Source: Candidatus Gagatemarchaeum stordalenia (GTDB taxonomy: Archaea > Thermoproteota > Nitrososphaeria > Nitrososphaerales > Gagatemarchaeaceae). From it: DNA of 55,535 bases. The notes beneath the pieces were generated by a model that was given only the letters and a program-made list of their open reading frames with translations, was not told the origin of the DNA and made no database searches. Both the position numbers and the translations under genes were made by a program. Shown here in pieces: positions 17,333-26,268 of the stretch (positions are counted from its first letter, which is position 1; each line of letters opens with the position of its first letter). The stretch is taken from positions 1 through 55,535 of the forward strand of contig PLUF01000065.1 of NCBI GenBank assembly GCA_003164815.1, written 5' to 3'.

Positions 17333-18313
17333 TTAAGAATGATTACGACTGCCTTCGGGAAGCTCCGGCAGGCCGCTAGCTCGAGCCTGGAGCCTTCCGG
17401 ACAGGAGCGTCAGGCCGACGAGTGCGAGTATTGCAACGACTCCCATCGCGAATGAGGGCGAGACGCTGGAGCTGCCGGAGGACGAAGTGGTAGCGCTAGT
17501 CGTCGATGTGGTAGGGGTCGAGGTGGACGAGAAGGTCGACGTGGTGGAGCTGGTGGTGGGAACCGTTGAGGTGGTTGAAGATGTCGTGGTACTCGTGGTC
17601 GTCGTGGAAGATGTGGTCGACGGCGTGGTACTCGAGGATGTCGTGGTGGCAGTCGAAGATGAAGTAGAAGCGGAAGAGGTTGTGGACGAGGAAGAGGTGG
17701 TGGAGTTAGAGGAAGTCGTAGAGGATGTGGTTGACGATGTTGTGGTCGTTGTCGTAGAAGAAGAGGAGGAGGAGGAGGAGGACGTACTGGATGTCGTAGA
17801 GCTGGTCGAGTTCGAAGAGGTCGTGAAGGTGGTGCTGGAGGAAGTGGTGGACGTAGAGGTAGACGAACTCGTCGAGTTAGTCAATGTGGTTGAACTCGAG
17901 GAGATTGTCGAGGTTGAGGAAGAAGTTGTGTTGGTTGACATATCGTACAAGAACGTGGTCGATCCAATGTTAGCGTAAGAGTCGAAGACCGTTATTACGT
18001 AGGTTCCGGGGGTCCATCCAGAGTTCCCCCCGACGTTGGTCGAGTAAGAGAAGGTGCCATTGCTCGCCAGCGCGACCTCCTGGACGTCGAGTACGAGGTT
18101 CGAGCCCTGGGGGCTGACTGCTATGAAGACGTTGTCCGGGAGAGTGGGCATCGGAGTGATCGTCCCGCTTATCACGTATGCCTGGGTCCCGCTGAGAGAA
18201 GCTCCTGCGCCCGGGCTGCTGAAGGTAATCGGCCCTGAAGATGTGGCCGCCATGGGAAACCACAGCGCAAGGGCGACAGCGAAGAGGGTAGGGACAAGAA
18301 TCTTCAGTTTCAT
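17333..18313 (-). CDS. Ser/Thr-rich surface protein with C-terminal membrane anchor
   Basis: 326 residues. A signal peptide (about 1-26) leads into one beta-rich domain (ITFSSPGAGASLSG ... GTFSYST ... GTYVITVFDS). About 150 residues of almost pure Ser/Thr follow, likely O-glycosylated, and a final hydrophobic helix (about 291-312) with basic residues after it anchors the protein. This is the layout of archaeal cell-surface stalk proteins. The low-complexity DNA at about 17,480-17,940 is prone to length change. The function is unknown. Confidence 0.75.
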   Translation of the reverse strand: MKLKILVPTLFAVALALWFPMAATSSGPITFSSPGAGASLSGTQAYVISGTITPMPTLPDNVFIAVSPQGSNLVLDVQEVALASNGTFSYSTNVGGNSGWTPGTYVITVFDSYANIGSTTFLYDMSTNTTSSSTSTISSSSTTLTNSTSSSTSTSTTSSSTTFTTSSNSTSSTTSSTSSSSSSSSSTTTTTTSSTTSSTTSSNSTTSSSSTTSSASTSSSTATTTSSSTTPSTTSSTTTTSTTTSSTTSTVPTTSSTTSTFSSTSTPTTSTTSATTSSSGSSSVSPSFAMGVVAILALVGLTLLSGRLQARASGLPELPEGSRNHS

Positions 18314-18468
18314 GGTATCACCTGTAATCGTACCTAGCCGGAGTCTGGTCCTTTCTTGCGTTCTAATGCATTATGGAGAAAAGTTCTGGTCAAGTTGGTG
18401 TAATCTGATTGAACTCGCTCGCCGTCGGGCCGAACATGCTGACCATCTGTGGCAGGGGTCGTGAATGG

Positions 18469-18474
18469 TTTATA
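18469..18474 (+). promoter_or_regulatory. Box A for the M24 peptidase homologue
   Basis: TTTATA 25-30 bases before the GTG at 18499, the leaderless spacing. It decides the start against the longer frame opening at 18409. Confidence 0.5.
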
Positions 18475-18498
18475 CGTGGAACAGTCCGCCGTTTCGTT

Positions 18499-19677
18499 GT
18501 GCAAAGCAGCGCCGCCTCCAAGAAGATTGATTGGGACTCGTTCAGGAAGAAGAAGGTCAAGAAGCTTACCCAGTTGATGAAAAAGGAGGGTCTCGATGCC
18601 CTCTACCTGAACCGGATCGAGAACGTGCGGTACACAACGGACCTCAGGCCGGTCGTGAGCATGTGGTTCCAGAACAGCTACTCCTCGGTCCTGACGGCAT
18701 CAGGGGATGTCGTTCTCCTCACGGTCGCGGGCGACTACATGCACTCGAAGCACTACATGCCGTGGATCAAGGACATGAGGATAATGCACGGACTGGGAAG
18801 GGCAGAAGAGGTCGCTGCGGTCTTCCGCGACTACAAGGTCTGGCGCATCGGCTACGACCAGCTCGGCTACGAGGACCGTCTCTCGCTCGAGGCGGCGTCC
18901 AAGGGAGTCGAGCTGGTGAACGTAGGAGGGAAGGTCGCCGATGCGAGGGCGGTCAAGCTCGAGGAAGAGGTATCCCTTATGCGCGAGGCCTCGAAGGTCA
19001 CCGAGGCTTCAATCAGGGCAGCGCTCGCCTTCGCCAAGCCCGGCGTGAGGGAGTACGAGATCGCCGCCGAGGGGGAATACGCAGCGAGGAAGATGGGGGC
19101 GGAGGGCATGTCCTGGGGGCTCGCGACGTTCTCGGGGCTCAACACCGGCCTGATGCTGAGGCACGACTCGGACAAGATTGTCCGGTCAGGGGAGCTGCTA
19201 ATCCTGGGATACGCGACGATCTTCAAGGGATACAACACCGATATCACAACCACGACGGTCATCGGGAAGCCGAGCAACGGCCAGAGGGACATCTACTCGG
19301 CGACGTACGACTCCTTCAGGGCTGCGCTGAAGGCCACGAAGCCTGGAGCGACCACGCTAGAAATCCACGAGGCGGCCGAGAAGGTGATCGTCGAGAGGGG
19401 GTTCGGCGCCTACTCATTCAGCCGGATCCAGCCGATATTGCACGGCGTGGGGATGAACGTCTACGAGCCTCCCTTCTCGCCCGAGCCGGGCATGAAGGTC
19501 CCCTCCGTGAAGCTCAAGCCTGGGCACATCCTGGCCATCGAGCCCGCCATCACGCTCTACGACAATCTCAAGGTCGGAGGGTGCAGAATCGGCGAGACTC
19601 TCCTCGTCACAGAGACTGGGTACAAGCTGCTGACTGACGGTAAGCCGGAGACGCACGAAGCCCTGTATCAGAACTGA
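18499..19677 (+). CDS. M24 family peptidase homologue (Xaa-Pro dipeptidase-like)
   Basis: 392 residues. An N-terminal creatinase-like domain (GLDALYLNRIENVRYTTDLRP) precedes the pita-bread domain. The second Asp ligand (GYNTDITTT), the His (LHGVGMNVYEPP), the Glu (IEPAI) and the last Glu (RIGETLLVTE) are present. The first Asp ligand, normally in a vlvDlG motif, is replaced: the sequence reads LLILGYATIF at about residue 234. That leaves the two-metal site incomplete, so it may be a one-metal hydrolase, a creatinase-like enzyme or an inactive relative. Confidence 0.8.
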   Translation: MQSSAASKKIDWDSFRKKKVKKLTQLMKKEGLDALYLNRIENVRYTTDLRPVVSMWFQNSYSSVLTASGDVVLLTVAGDYMHSKHYMPWIKDMRIMHGLGRAEEVAAVFRDYKVWRIGYDQLGYEDRLSLEAASKGVELVNVGGKVADARAVKLEEEVSLMREASKVTEASIRAALAFAKPGVREYEIAAEGEYAARKMGAEGMSWGLATFSGLNTGLMLRHDSDKIVRSGELLILGYATIFKGYNTDITTTTVIGKPSNGQRDIYSATYDSFRAALKATKPGATTLEIHEAAEKVIVERGFGAYSFSRIQPILHGVGMNVYEPPFSPEPGMKVPSVKLKPGHILAIEPAITLYDNLKVGGCRIGETLLVTETGYKLLTDGKPETHEALYQN

Positions 19678-19680
19678 CGC

Positions 19681-20493
19681 TCAGACCTTGAATCCGAGGA
19701 CGTCGAGCATGCTGTAGATCCTGGGCTCTGGGTGCTGGGATATCCAGCCAGCGGCCAGCAGCGCTCCCTGCGCGAACGCAGACCGCGAGAAAGCCACGTG
19801 CTCGAACTTGAGCATCTCGTAGGGCCCGAACGCGTATATCGCGTGCTCGCCCGGATGACCCCCTCCCCTGAAGGAGGCGACCTCCATCTCGCCCTTGGCA
19901 CGCTTCGAGAGCCCGCTCCGCCCGTGCACCGTCGTCGAGTACCCTCTTGCCTTCGAGACGATCTCGGCGATCGTCTTCGCCGTCCCGCTCGGGGCATCCG
20001 CCTTGCCCGAGTGATGCATCTCCAGGACGCTGACATCGAAGTCAGGGGGCAGGCTCTTCAGGGTCGCCGCCATCGCGAAGAGCACGTTCGCTCCGATCGA
20101 GAAGTTCGACGCCATCACGCATGGGACCTTCCCCCCGAGCGCCTCGAGCACGTACGCCTGCTGGGAGTCGGAGAACCCTGTCGTCCCGAGTATGAACGGT
20201 CGGCCCGATGCGGCCACGGTCGGGATGTTCGCGACCTCGGCCGCGGCGGCTGTGAAGGAGATGCAGACGTCGGCCGAGCGCAACTGCTCGCCGAGCGAAC
20301 CGGGCGGGACGACCTTCAGGTCGATGTCCGCTATCTCCAGCTCCCTGAGGGTCTTTCCGATCGCCGACTCGCCCTCCGCGGCGACCGCCCCCGTGATCGT
20401 GAACCTGTCCGCGGGCGCCTCCTTGATGATTGTCCCGCCCATCCTCCCGGTCGCCCCCACGACGCAGAGGCGGAGAGGGCTAGTAGCCGGCAT
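19681..20493 (-). CDS. dapB: 4-hydroxy-tetrahydrodipicolinate reductase
   Basis: 270 residues. The N-terminal Rossmann motif VVGATGRMGG binds NAD(P)H, and the family signature EMHHSGKADAPSGTA carries the catalytic His and Lys. It is the second enzyme of the diaminopimelate branch of lysine synthesis. Its start overlaps the end of dapA by 14 bases, so the pair is one operon. Its stop is close to the convergent M24 gene. Confidence 0.92.
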   Translation of the reverse strand: MPATSPLRLCVVGATGRMGGTIIKEAPADRFTITGAVAAEGESAIGKTLRELEIADIDLKVVPPGSLGEQLRSADVCISFTAAAAEVANIPTVAASGRPFILGTTGFSDSQQAYVLEALGGKVPCVMASNFSIGANVLFAMAATLKSLPPDFDVSVLEMHHSGKADAPSGTAKTIAEIVSKARGYSTTVHGRSGLSKRAKGEMEVASFRGGGHPGEHAIYAFGPYEMLKFEHVAFSRSAFAQGALLAAGWISQHPEPRIYSMLDVLGFKV

Positions 20494-21526
20494 ATGCCAG
20501 GCTCTCCCAGTACTGCGGCATCTGCAGCCGATCGGCCACAGAGACGTCGAAGGACCCCTCTATGGGCTCGAGTACCTCCGGGTTCACGGCCCAGACCGTC
20601 CTCAGCGACTTCAGCATGATGTTCAGGGCGTTCTTGGTCACCCGCCCGAGAGGGCCCCTGCAGGGTCCGCTGGTCATCCCGAGGACCTGCATCATCGTCT
20701 TCACCGGGAGGGGGTTCCGTGCCTTGACCGACACCGGGCCATACTGGGTAGACTCCTCGGTCTTCACCGTGACGAGCTCGAACAGCGGCTGGAGTGCCAC
20801 GGACAGGCGCTGGGCTTCGTTCCAGTCCTTCTTGAGCGCGGCCTGCACCATGGCTTGGACCGACCTGGGGGCGATGTTGGAGATAACGGAGATTACCCCC
20901 GAGGACATTATCGCCTGGTCGCTCATCAGCGAGAGGGTCTTGTCGTCGTCCCCTGAGATTATCGAGAAGTCCTGGCCGCAGTAGTTCCTGGTGATCCTCG
21001 CGTTGTCGAGGTTCCCGGTGGCCTCCTTCACCCCGCTGATGTTAGAGTAGTTCTTCGATAGTATCCCAAGGTCCTGCGGGAGGAGCTGAGTCCCGGTCCG
21101 CCCCGGGATTATGTAGGGGACGAGCTGGACCTCCGGGAAGGCCTCTGCTATCGGCTCGTAGTACTCCCGCCTGACCTCGAGCGAGCTCGGACCGTTGTAG
21201 TACGGGTCGACGAGGAGCGCGGCCTTTATTCCTAGACTGGCGACGTGCCGGGTGGCTTCGAGAGCCTCGTCGGTGCTGTTCGACCCGGTCCCGGCGATGG
21301 TCTCTAGGCCGCTGCCGCCGGCCTCGAAGACGGTCTCGATGACCTTGTTGTGTTCCTCCCACGTGAGCGTCGGACTCTCGCCGGTCGTGCCCGCTGGGAC
21401 GATCCCGGTGATGCCCTGGGAACGCTGAAACTCAACGAGCGATCTCAGGGTCGGCCAGTCAACCGACCGCGATCCGTCGAAGGGGGTTATCGTCGCCGTG
21501 TAAGCGCCGCTGAATCTGAATGGCAC
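20480..21526 (-). CDS. dapA: 4-hydroxy-tetrahydrodipicolinate synthase (DapA family)
   Basis: 348 residues from a GTG. GTTGES, the catalytic Tyr in PYIIPGRTG and the Schiff-base Lys in GVKEATG are all visible, as is SGDDDKTL. The protein carries about 50 extra C-terminal residues compared with typical DapA. The dapB partner supports the lysine/DAP assignment over the related aldolases. TTTAAG at 21551-21556 (minus strand) is 25 bases from the start. Confidence 0.9.
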   Translation of the reverse strand: MPFRFSGAYTATITPFDGSRSVDWPTLRSLVEFQRSQGITGIVPAGTTGESPTLTWEEHNKVIETVFEAGGSGLETIAGTGSNSTDEALEATRHVASLGIKAALLVDPYYNGPSSLEVRREYYEPIAEAFPEVQLVPYIIPGRTGTQLLPQDLGILSKNYSNISGVKEATGNLDNARITRNYCGQDFSIISGDDDKTLSLMSDQAIMSSGVISVISNIAPRSVQAMVQAALKKDWNEAQRLSVALQPLFELVTVKTEESTQYGPVSVKARNPLPVKTMMQVLGMTSGPCRGPLGRVTKNALNIMLKSLRTVWAVNPEVLEPIEGSFDVSVADRLQMPQYWESLAYAGY

Positions 21527-21550
21527 ATTATGGTCTCCCCGGGAACCATT

Positions 21551-21556
21551 CTTAAA
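21551..21556 (-). promoter_or_regulatory. Box A for dapA-dapB
   Basis: TTTAAG on the minus strand, about 25 bases before the GTG at 21526, giving a leaderless transcript. Confidence 0.5.
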
Positions 21557-21732
21557 TGTTCGGTTCTCGATGTCAGATGATGTTTGTCGATGTCAGGGGG
21601 GGCAAAAGATAGTAATTACGGTTTAACGAAGTCTGAATTCGAAGTCGTCGTGTTTCTCCTTGCTGACGCACTCATTCTTCGACATCTTAAAACAACAAAA
21701 CCGCAGCTGACTCTGAATCTTGAGATAGGAAT

Positions 21733-21846
21733 CTATGGTAGCGCCGCCAGCAACGCGATCATCAAGTAGGTTACAAACAACACGAGAGGCGAATAGAAGT
21801 ACCCAAAGTAGAACCCCAGACGCCATGTACTGGCGCTACTGTTCAT
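21733..21846 (-). CDS. Possible 37-residue membrane peptide
   Basis: ATG follows a GTGGAG ribosome-binding-like sequence. After a few polar residues the frame is strongly hydrophobic and aromatic (FYFGYFYSPLVLFVTYLMIA), ending LLAALP. The look is that of a single membrane helix, in an otherwise gene-poor 430-base stretch (21,527-21,954). No relatives are recognised, and the frame stays open upstream, so this is only a candidate. Confidence 0.3.
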   Translation of the reverse strand: MNSSASTWRLGFYFGYFYSPLVLFVTYLMIALLAALP

Positions 21847-21954
21847 CTCCACGACCGGACTGCTGTATGGGTTGCAGAGCGAGAGGGTCGAAGAGGAAAG
21901 GTCCTGAAGCGCATCGGAGTCTATACAAGATACTACTTCGGAGAACCAGAACTC

Positions 21955-22815
21955 ATGCCGATACCTGATGAAGTGAGGAAGTGCGTGGCGTTCTTAGCAT
22001 ACAGGGATGCGCAAGGGATGATTCAGTTAGCCGGGACAGTCTTTTTCGTAGTGATTAATTTCCCCGGTGAGACTCTCGGGGGATCCGGATACGCTATCAC
22101 CGCGAAGCACGTCATCGAGGGCATCAGACAGGACTCCTCAGATGGGAAAGTCTACGTCCGGTTGAACCTAAGGAATGTCGGAGCCCGTTACGCCGAATCG
22201 AGAATAGAGGATTGGCAATTCCATCCCACAGACAGTTCGGTCGACGTGGCCGTCCATCCCTTTCCGCCTTCTGCTGATTACGACCATTTGGTATTTCCAT
22301 CCTCTGGAATTGCAACCCCCGATGTCATTAGGACTCAAAATATCGGAATCGGAGACGAAGTGTTCATCACTGGACTATTTGTCCACCACTATGGTCAACA
22401 GAGAAACATACCGATAATTCGGATGGGAAACATCGCCGCGATGCCCGAAGAAAAAGTTCGGACCACAATAGGTGACATAGACGCCTATCTTATCGAAGCC
22501 CGCTCGATAGGAGGGCTAAGCGGCTCTCCCGTGTTCGTGAACACGACTGGGCCAAGGGCCGTCGGCAATATCATAAGCGTAGGCAGTGGGGGAATCTTCT
22601 TGCTCGGGCTTGTGCGCGGACATTGGGATATTCCGCCATCAGAAACGGATTCCGTGATAGTGGACAATCGTGGCGAGTCGGTCAACATGGGAATCGCGAT
22701 TGTAGTCCCCTCTCAGAAGATTCTGGAGGTTCTGAATCATCCCGTGTTCCAACGTGCAAGGAACGAGGCCCTCAGTTCCCAAAGAGCTCAGAACACGCCG
22801 ACTCCTGGGTCTTGA
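21955..22815 (+). CDS. Trypsin-like serine protease domain protein
   Basis: 286 residues without a signal peptide, so probably cytoplasmic. The chymotrypsin-fold triad can be read: His in AKHVIE (about residue 51), Asp in SVDVAV (about 96) and Ser in GLSGSPVF (about 189). The base composition is more A/T-rich than the flanking dap and housekeeping genes, suggesting acquired DNA. Stand-alone intracellular trypsin-like proteases occur in stress and defence settings. Nothing nearby fixes the target. The 117-residue gene downstream may be a partner. Confidence 0.75.
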   Translation: MPIPDEVRKCVAFLAYRDAQGMIQLAGTVFFVVINFPGETLGGSGYAITAKHVIEGIRQDSSDGKVYVRLNLRNVGARYAESRIEDWQFHPTDSSVDVAVHPFPPSADYDHLVFPSSGIATPDVIRTQNIGIGDEVFITGLFVHHYGQQRNIPIIRMGNIAAMPEEKVRTTIGDIDAYLIEARSIGGLSGSPVFVNTTGPRAVGNIISVGSGGIFLLGLVRGHWDIPPSETDSVIVDNRGESVNMGIAIVVPSQKILEVLNHPVFQRARNEALSSQRAQNTPTPGS

Positions 22816-22965
22816 GCATACAACACCGTCTCTCCGACCTTGGCATTCTAATCCAGTTGGCGGCAACTGACACTTTAGCGACTTGAGGGTCTTTCGCGCT
22901 AGGCGGGGCTGCCAGCGAATATATTCTACCCTCCCAGACTTGTAAACACGTCTAACTGGCGTACA

Positions 22966-23319
22966 GTGAGCGTTAGGCTGAGGGAGGAGCAGGTGGCAAA
23001 CCTCAACCAGCGCTTGAAGCAACTGGGTTACGGCTCTCTAAACGAGTTTGTGGGCGGGATTGCGGCGGGCGTTGTTACGAACAGGCAAGTCGTGGAGGAG
23101 CTTGCAGACGTGCTTGCGGGCAAGATTGTAAACAATTTGACACCATTGGAGCCCGGGCTTGGACAGTCACCCCTGGAATCGAGCGTGAGAAGGAGCCTCG
23201 GGCGGGATTTGATCCCACAACCTACTGCTTACAAGGCCCTAGTGCCACCAAGGGAGCTAGCCCAGCCAGAGACCGAATTCACCCAGACTTCCCTTGAGCG
23301 GAGGCGCAATGAACCCTAG
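22966..23319 (+). CDS. Small protein with possible ribbon-helix-helix N-terminus
   Basis: 117 residues from a GTG. The start SVRLREEQVANLNQRLKQLG then SLNEFVGGIAAGVV resembles a ribbon-helix-helix strand and two helices; the rest is Pro/Glu-rich and probably disordered. If the N-terminus binds DNA it could regulate the protease upstream. No confident family. Confidence 0.5.
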   Translation: MSVRLREEQVANLNQRLKQLGYGSLNEFVGGIAAGVVTNRQVVEELADVLAGKIVNNLTPLEPGLGQSPLESSVRRSLGRDLIPQPTAYKALVPPRELAQPETEFTQTSLERRRNEP

Positions 23320-23340
23320 CATGACACGACTTTCTTCCGG

Positions 23341-23511
23341 TTGCCCATAGAACGACAGAAGATCAAGATTACTCCGGAAGAGTTCATCTATAGCGTCTCG
23401 ACTTCTGCACCCATCTGCCTTGGGTTAGTTCTTGGGGGAACGATAAGCGTTGGAGCTGGATGGCACAAGCCCATCGCAGGAGTCCAGAAAGCCGGCAAAC
23501 TCGCCGATTGA
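23341..23511 (+). CDS. Possible small membrane protein
   Basis: 56 residues from a TTG. A polar head (PIERQKIKITPEEFIYSVS) precedes one hydrophobic helix (APICLGLVLGGTISVGAGW) and a short tail. It lies in the same frame as the previous gene, after its TAG. The amino acid pattern looks coding, but the start is weak and no family is recognised. Confidence 0.4.
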   Translation: MPIERQKIKITPEEFIYSVSTSAPICLGLVLGGTISVGAGWHKPIAGVQKAGKLAD

Positions 23512-23587
23512 GTCCCTCCAAAATTCGTTCGGCGGCCCGGGAGGAGATCGACAGCGCTACTGCTGTCAGGTAGACCCGTTCTCGCCA

Positions 23588-24076
23588 TCATGCAAGAGAG
23601 CGGACGGGCACTTCGGCACGACTCGACCGGCTCGCCTCCAACTCAGACCAACTAAGCCTCTTCTTCCTCGGTGTTCTTCCCCGCTGCACCTCGACGATCT
23701 TCCTGAGGCGCTTGCTCTGCCTTACGACCGTGGCTTCTCTCACGCCTGCCGCCTCCGCCGCGCCGCTCTGGGTCAGCCAATGGCCGTCGAGCAGAGACGC
23801 CAGGTAGAGGGCCGAGGCCGCGAGCCCGGTCGGGCACAAACCGGCCGTGATTCCCGCTTTCGCGGCTTTCGACAATATCTCCAGGGCGTCCGCCTCCACC
23901 CTTGGGTCCACCCTCGCTCTAGACGCGACCCTCGCGCGGCATTCCGCCGGGTCGGCGACTTGGATGTCCAGGTAGAGCTCTGTGACGAGCGACCTGTAGG
24001 ATCTGGCGATTTGGCTTCTCTTGAGACCGTTGATCTTCGCCATTTCACCCAGGGTAGCCTCTACACATGACCGCAT
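23588..24076 (-). pseudogene. Truncated transcription factor B (C-terminal cyclin fold only)
   Basis: 162 residues matching the second half of archaeal TFB: the end of cyclin repeat 1 (TLGEMAKINGLKRSQIARSYR), then repeat 2 with TGLAASALYLASLLDG and a diverged helix-turn-helix (AAEAAGVREATVV). The zinc ribbon, B-finger and most of repeat 1 are absent. An in-frame TGA sits directly before the ATG, and only 64 bases remain before the divergent flavoprotein gene, so the missing half cannot be hidden upstream. It is most likely a remnant, though a short TFB-like regulator cannot be excluded. Confidence 0.7.
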
Positions 24077-24140
24077 TCAGGTGCAGATGATTCACAAGCT
24101 CCTTATTCTCAACACGGTAGAACCGAATCAGGGAAAATAG

Positions 24141-25898
24141 TTGACGAACGAGTCTAGAACTAAGGTGTCAAGGAGGCAGTTTGTCGCTGGGACTGTGGGC
24201 GGTCTGGTGGTAGGCGCTGTAGTGGGTGCCGCGGCCGGATCGGTCGGCTTCCCAAAGACCAACACCACAACCGAGACGTCGACGCAGGTTCAGACGACGA
24301 CCTTGCCGGTCGTTACGTCTACGACGACTTCTGTTTCTCAACCGTGGCTTCCTGCTTCGTGGGACGATGCCGCAGACGTAGTCGTTGTCGGGTTCGGCGG
24401 GGCTGGAGGAGTGGCGGCAATGTACGCGGCCAAGGCAGGTGTGAAGGTAATCTTATTGGAGAAGGCGCCACAACAATATGTTGGCGGCAACACAAGCGTG
24501 TCCGGCGGGAACATCTTCACTCCGTCGCCTCCGGCGGACGCGATAACTTACCTTAACGCGATGGCAGGTCCCTATCCGATCCCTCAGGACATGGTCTCGA
24601 CATGGGCACAAGCGATGAGCCAGAACCTCCAAACCCTCCAGAACATCGGGTGCTCGCCCTTCCAGGAGGATACGACCGCCGAGCTTCCCCCACCCGTGAA
24701 TGGGGTCTCGTACCTTACTGCGCCTTCGAGCTTCCTCCCCGAGTTCTCGGCACTTCCTGGTTCCGACGCCGCCCATGAGATAGGCGATGGCGCTCCGCCT
24801 GGACGTGGATACGACTACTTCCAAGATCTATTGGCGCAAGTGAACAAAGCATCTGGAATAACGGTGATGTACCAAACTCCTGCCACTGGTCTGATTCAGA
24901 ACGGCCAGACCGGGGAGATTCTGGGCGTCCAAGCTACGAGCAACGGGAAAACGATCAACATCAAGGCGAGCAGAGCTGTAATCCTTACCCTCGGGGGGTA
25001 CGAGAACAATCAGCAGATGTTGCGCGACTACTGCCAGCTGTCGAGTGGTGGTCCGAGGGGCACGCCCTACAACACAGGAGACGGCATACCGATGGTGACG
25101 AAGGTGGGGGCCGCCCTGTGGCACATGGACAACATATCAGGAAGCGGCTACGGAATGCAGCCGGACCCGACCCAGCCTTTCTTCGCACTCAGCGCTCCCG
25201 CATCCGGTTACATCTTCATAGGAGCCGACGGCGCCAGATTCGTGAACGAAACCATATCGGCCCACCATGGGAAGATTCCCTTCAACTACGTAGCCAACCC
25301 CACGGTCACCGCGTCGACAACTTGGATACCTTACCCCGCTCCTTTCCCCGTCCAGATCATCTTTGACAGCACCACGTGCCAGGCAGGACCGATGTCAGCC
25401 CTCCCCAACGCGACTCCATCTGCGAGCGGCTTTGGCTGGAATGTCGTCCACGGGCTATACACGTGGAGCAAAGACAACAGCGTAGAGATAGCGAAAGGAT
25501 GGATACAGCAGGGTGCTACGCTTCAGGCGCTTGCTCCGCTGATCAATCGTGACCCAACCCTATTGTCCAGTGTCGTCGCAAAATACAACTCATACTGCGC
25601 GGCGGGTGTCGACGCCGATTTCGGACGCTCGAAGACGTCGCTGGTGCCCGTGGTCAACCCTCCGTTCTACGCGATGAACCTGGTGTATCTGATGTTCAAC
25701 ACCCAGGGCGGCGCCAAGCGCAATACATCGGCCCAAGTTGTGGACGCAAACAACAATCCCATTCCCAAACTCTACAGCGCAGGCGAGTTCGGCTCCATCT
25801 ACAGCTGGGAATACAACGGCGGCGGCAACCTGGGTGAGACCGTCGCCTTCGGCGCCATCGCGGGTCAGAATGCGGCAAAAGAGACACCCTGGGGCTAG
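24141..25898 (+). CDS. Tat-exported FAD-dependent oxidoreductase (fumarate reductase/dehydrogenase flavoprotein family)
   Basis: 585 residues from a TTG. A clear twin-arginine signal, SRRQFVAG, is at about 10-17, followed by a hydrophobic core and a Thr-rich linker. FAD binding starts at VVVVGFGGAGGVAAM (about 80-95), with the adenine-contacting Glu in ILLEKAP; GGNTSVSGGN and the C-terminal NGGGNLGETVAFGAIAG are hallmarks of the fumarate reductase/ketosteroid dehydrogenase flavoproteins. It acts outside the cytoplasmic membrane. No cytochrome or Fe-S partner is adjacent, so donor and substrate are unknown. The gene may have come with the accessory block that truncated the TFB gene. Confidence 0.8.
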   Translation: MTNESRTKVSRRQFVAGTVGGLVVGAVVGAAAGSVGFPKTNTTTETSTQVQTTTLPVVTSTTTSVSQPWLPASWDDAADVVVVGFGGAGGVAAMYAAKAGVKVILLEKAPQQYVGGNTSVSGGNIFTPSPPADAITYLNAMAGPYPIPQDMVSTWAQAMSQNLQTLQNIGCSPFQEDTTAELPPPVNGVSYLTAPSSFLPEFSALPGSDAAHEIGDGAPPGRGYDYFQDLLAQVNKASGITVMYQTPATGLIQNGQTGEILGVQATSNGKTINIKASRAVILTLGGYENNQQMLRDYCQLSSGGPRGTPYNTGDGIPMVTKVGAALWHMDNISGSGYGMQPDPTQPFFALSAPASGYIFIGADGARFVNETISAHHGKIPFNYVANPTVTASTTWIPYPAPFPVQIIFDSTTCQAGPMSALPNATPSASGFGWNVVHGLYTWSKDNSVEIAKGWIQQGATLQALAPLINRDPTLLSSVVAKYNSYCAAGVDADFGRSKTSLVPVVNPPFYAMNLVYLMFNTQGGAKRNTSAQVVDANNNPIPKLYSAGEFGSIYSWEYNGGGNLGETVAFGAIAGQNAAKETPWG

Positions 25899-26268
25899 AT
25901 TAGCTTCCGCGAAATCGGGGAATATGATTGGCTCCTAGTCTCCGCGCCGGAAGTCCTCCCCGGCTTGTCGGCGCGGCCGGACTAGCACCGTTCCAGCCGG
26001 TTCAGGTTCCGTTCGAGTACCCTGTGAGGATCTCGCACGAGAACACCCGCTGGGTCAGGCGGGTCTATGTCTTCGAGCGCGTCTGATCGGTCGCTCCGGG
26101 TATAACTAGACCGCCTCACTAGCCTCCGCACGGGACGGGACCGTGGCGCGTCTTCGTGGGACCAGGACTCTCCTGTGCGGGCTGGTCATCCTGGTCCTGC
26201 TCGCCCCCATCAGGGGAAAGACGTGTTCTCTGTTGAGGAGCCGATGTTTGGTGAGTTAGTGCCTGCAG
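25899..26268 (+). other. Intergenic region with two weak small frames
   Basis: Two short frames look partly protein-like. One at 25928-26086 (TTG start) ends PFEYPVRISHENTRWVRRVY. The other at 26143-26259 (GTG start) begins like a signal peptide (RTLLCGLVILVLLAPI) after a TATAAC at about 26,101. Neither has a recognised relative; they may be ends of decayed genes. Confidence 0.25.

Noticed and set aside
17487-17978. Long Glu/Val-rich frame on the plus strand
   Set aside because: It is the mirror of the Ser/Thr-rich stalk on the minus strand; the composition is forced by the repeat codons.
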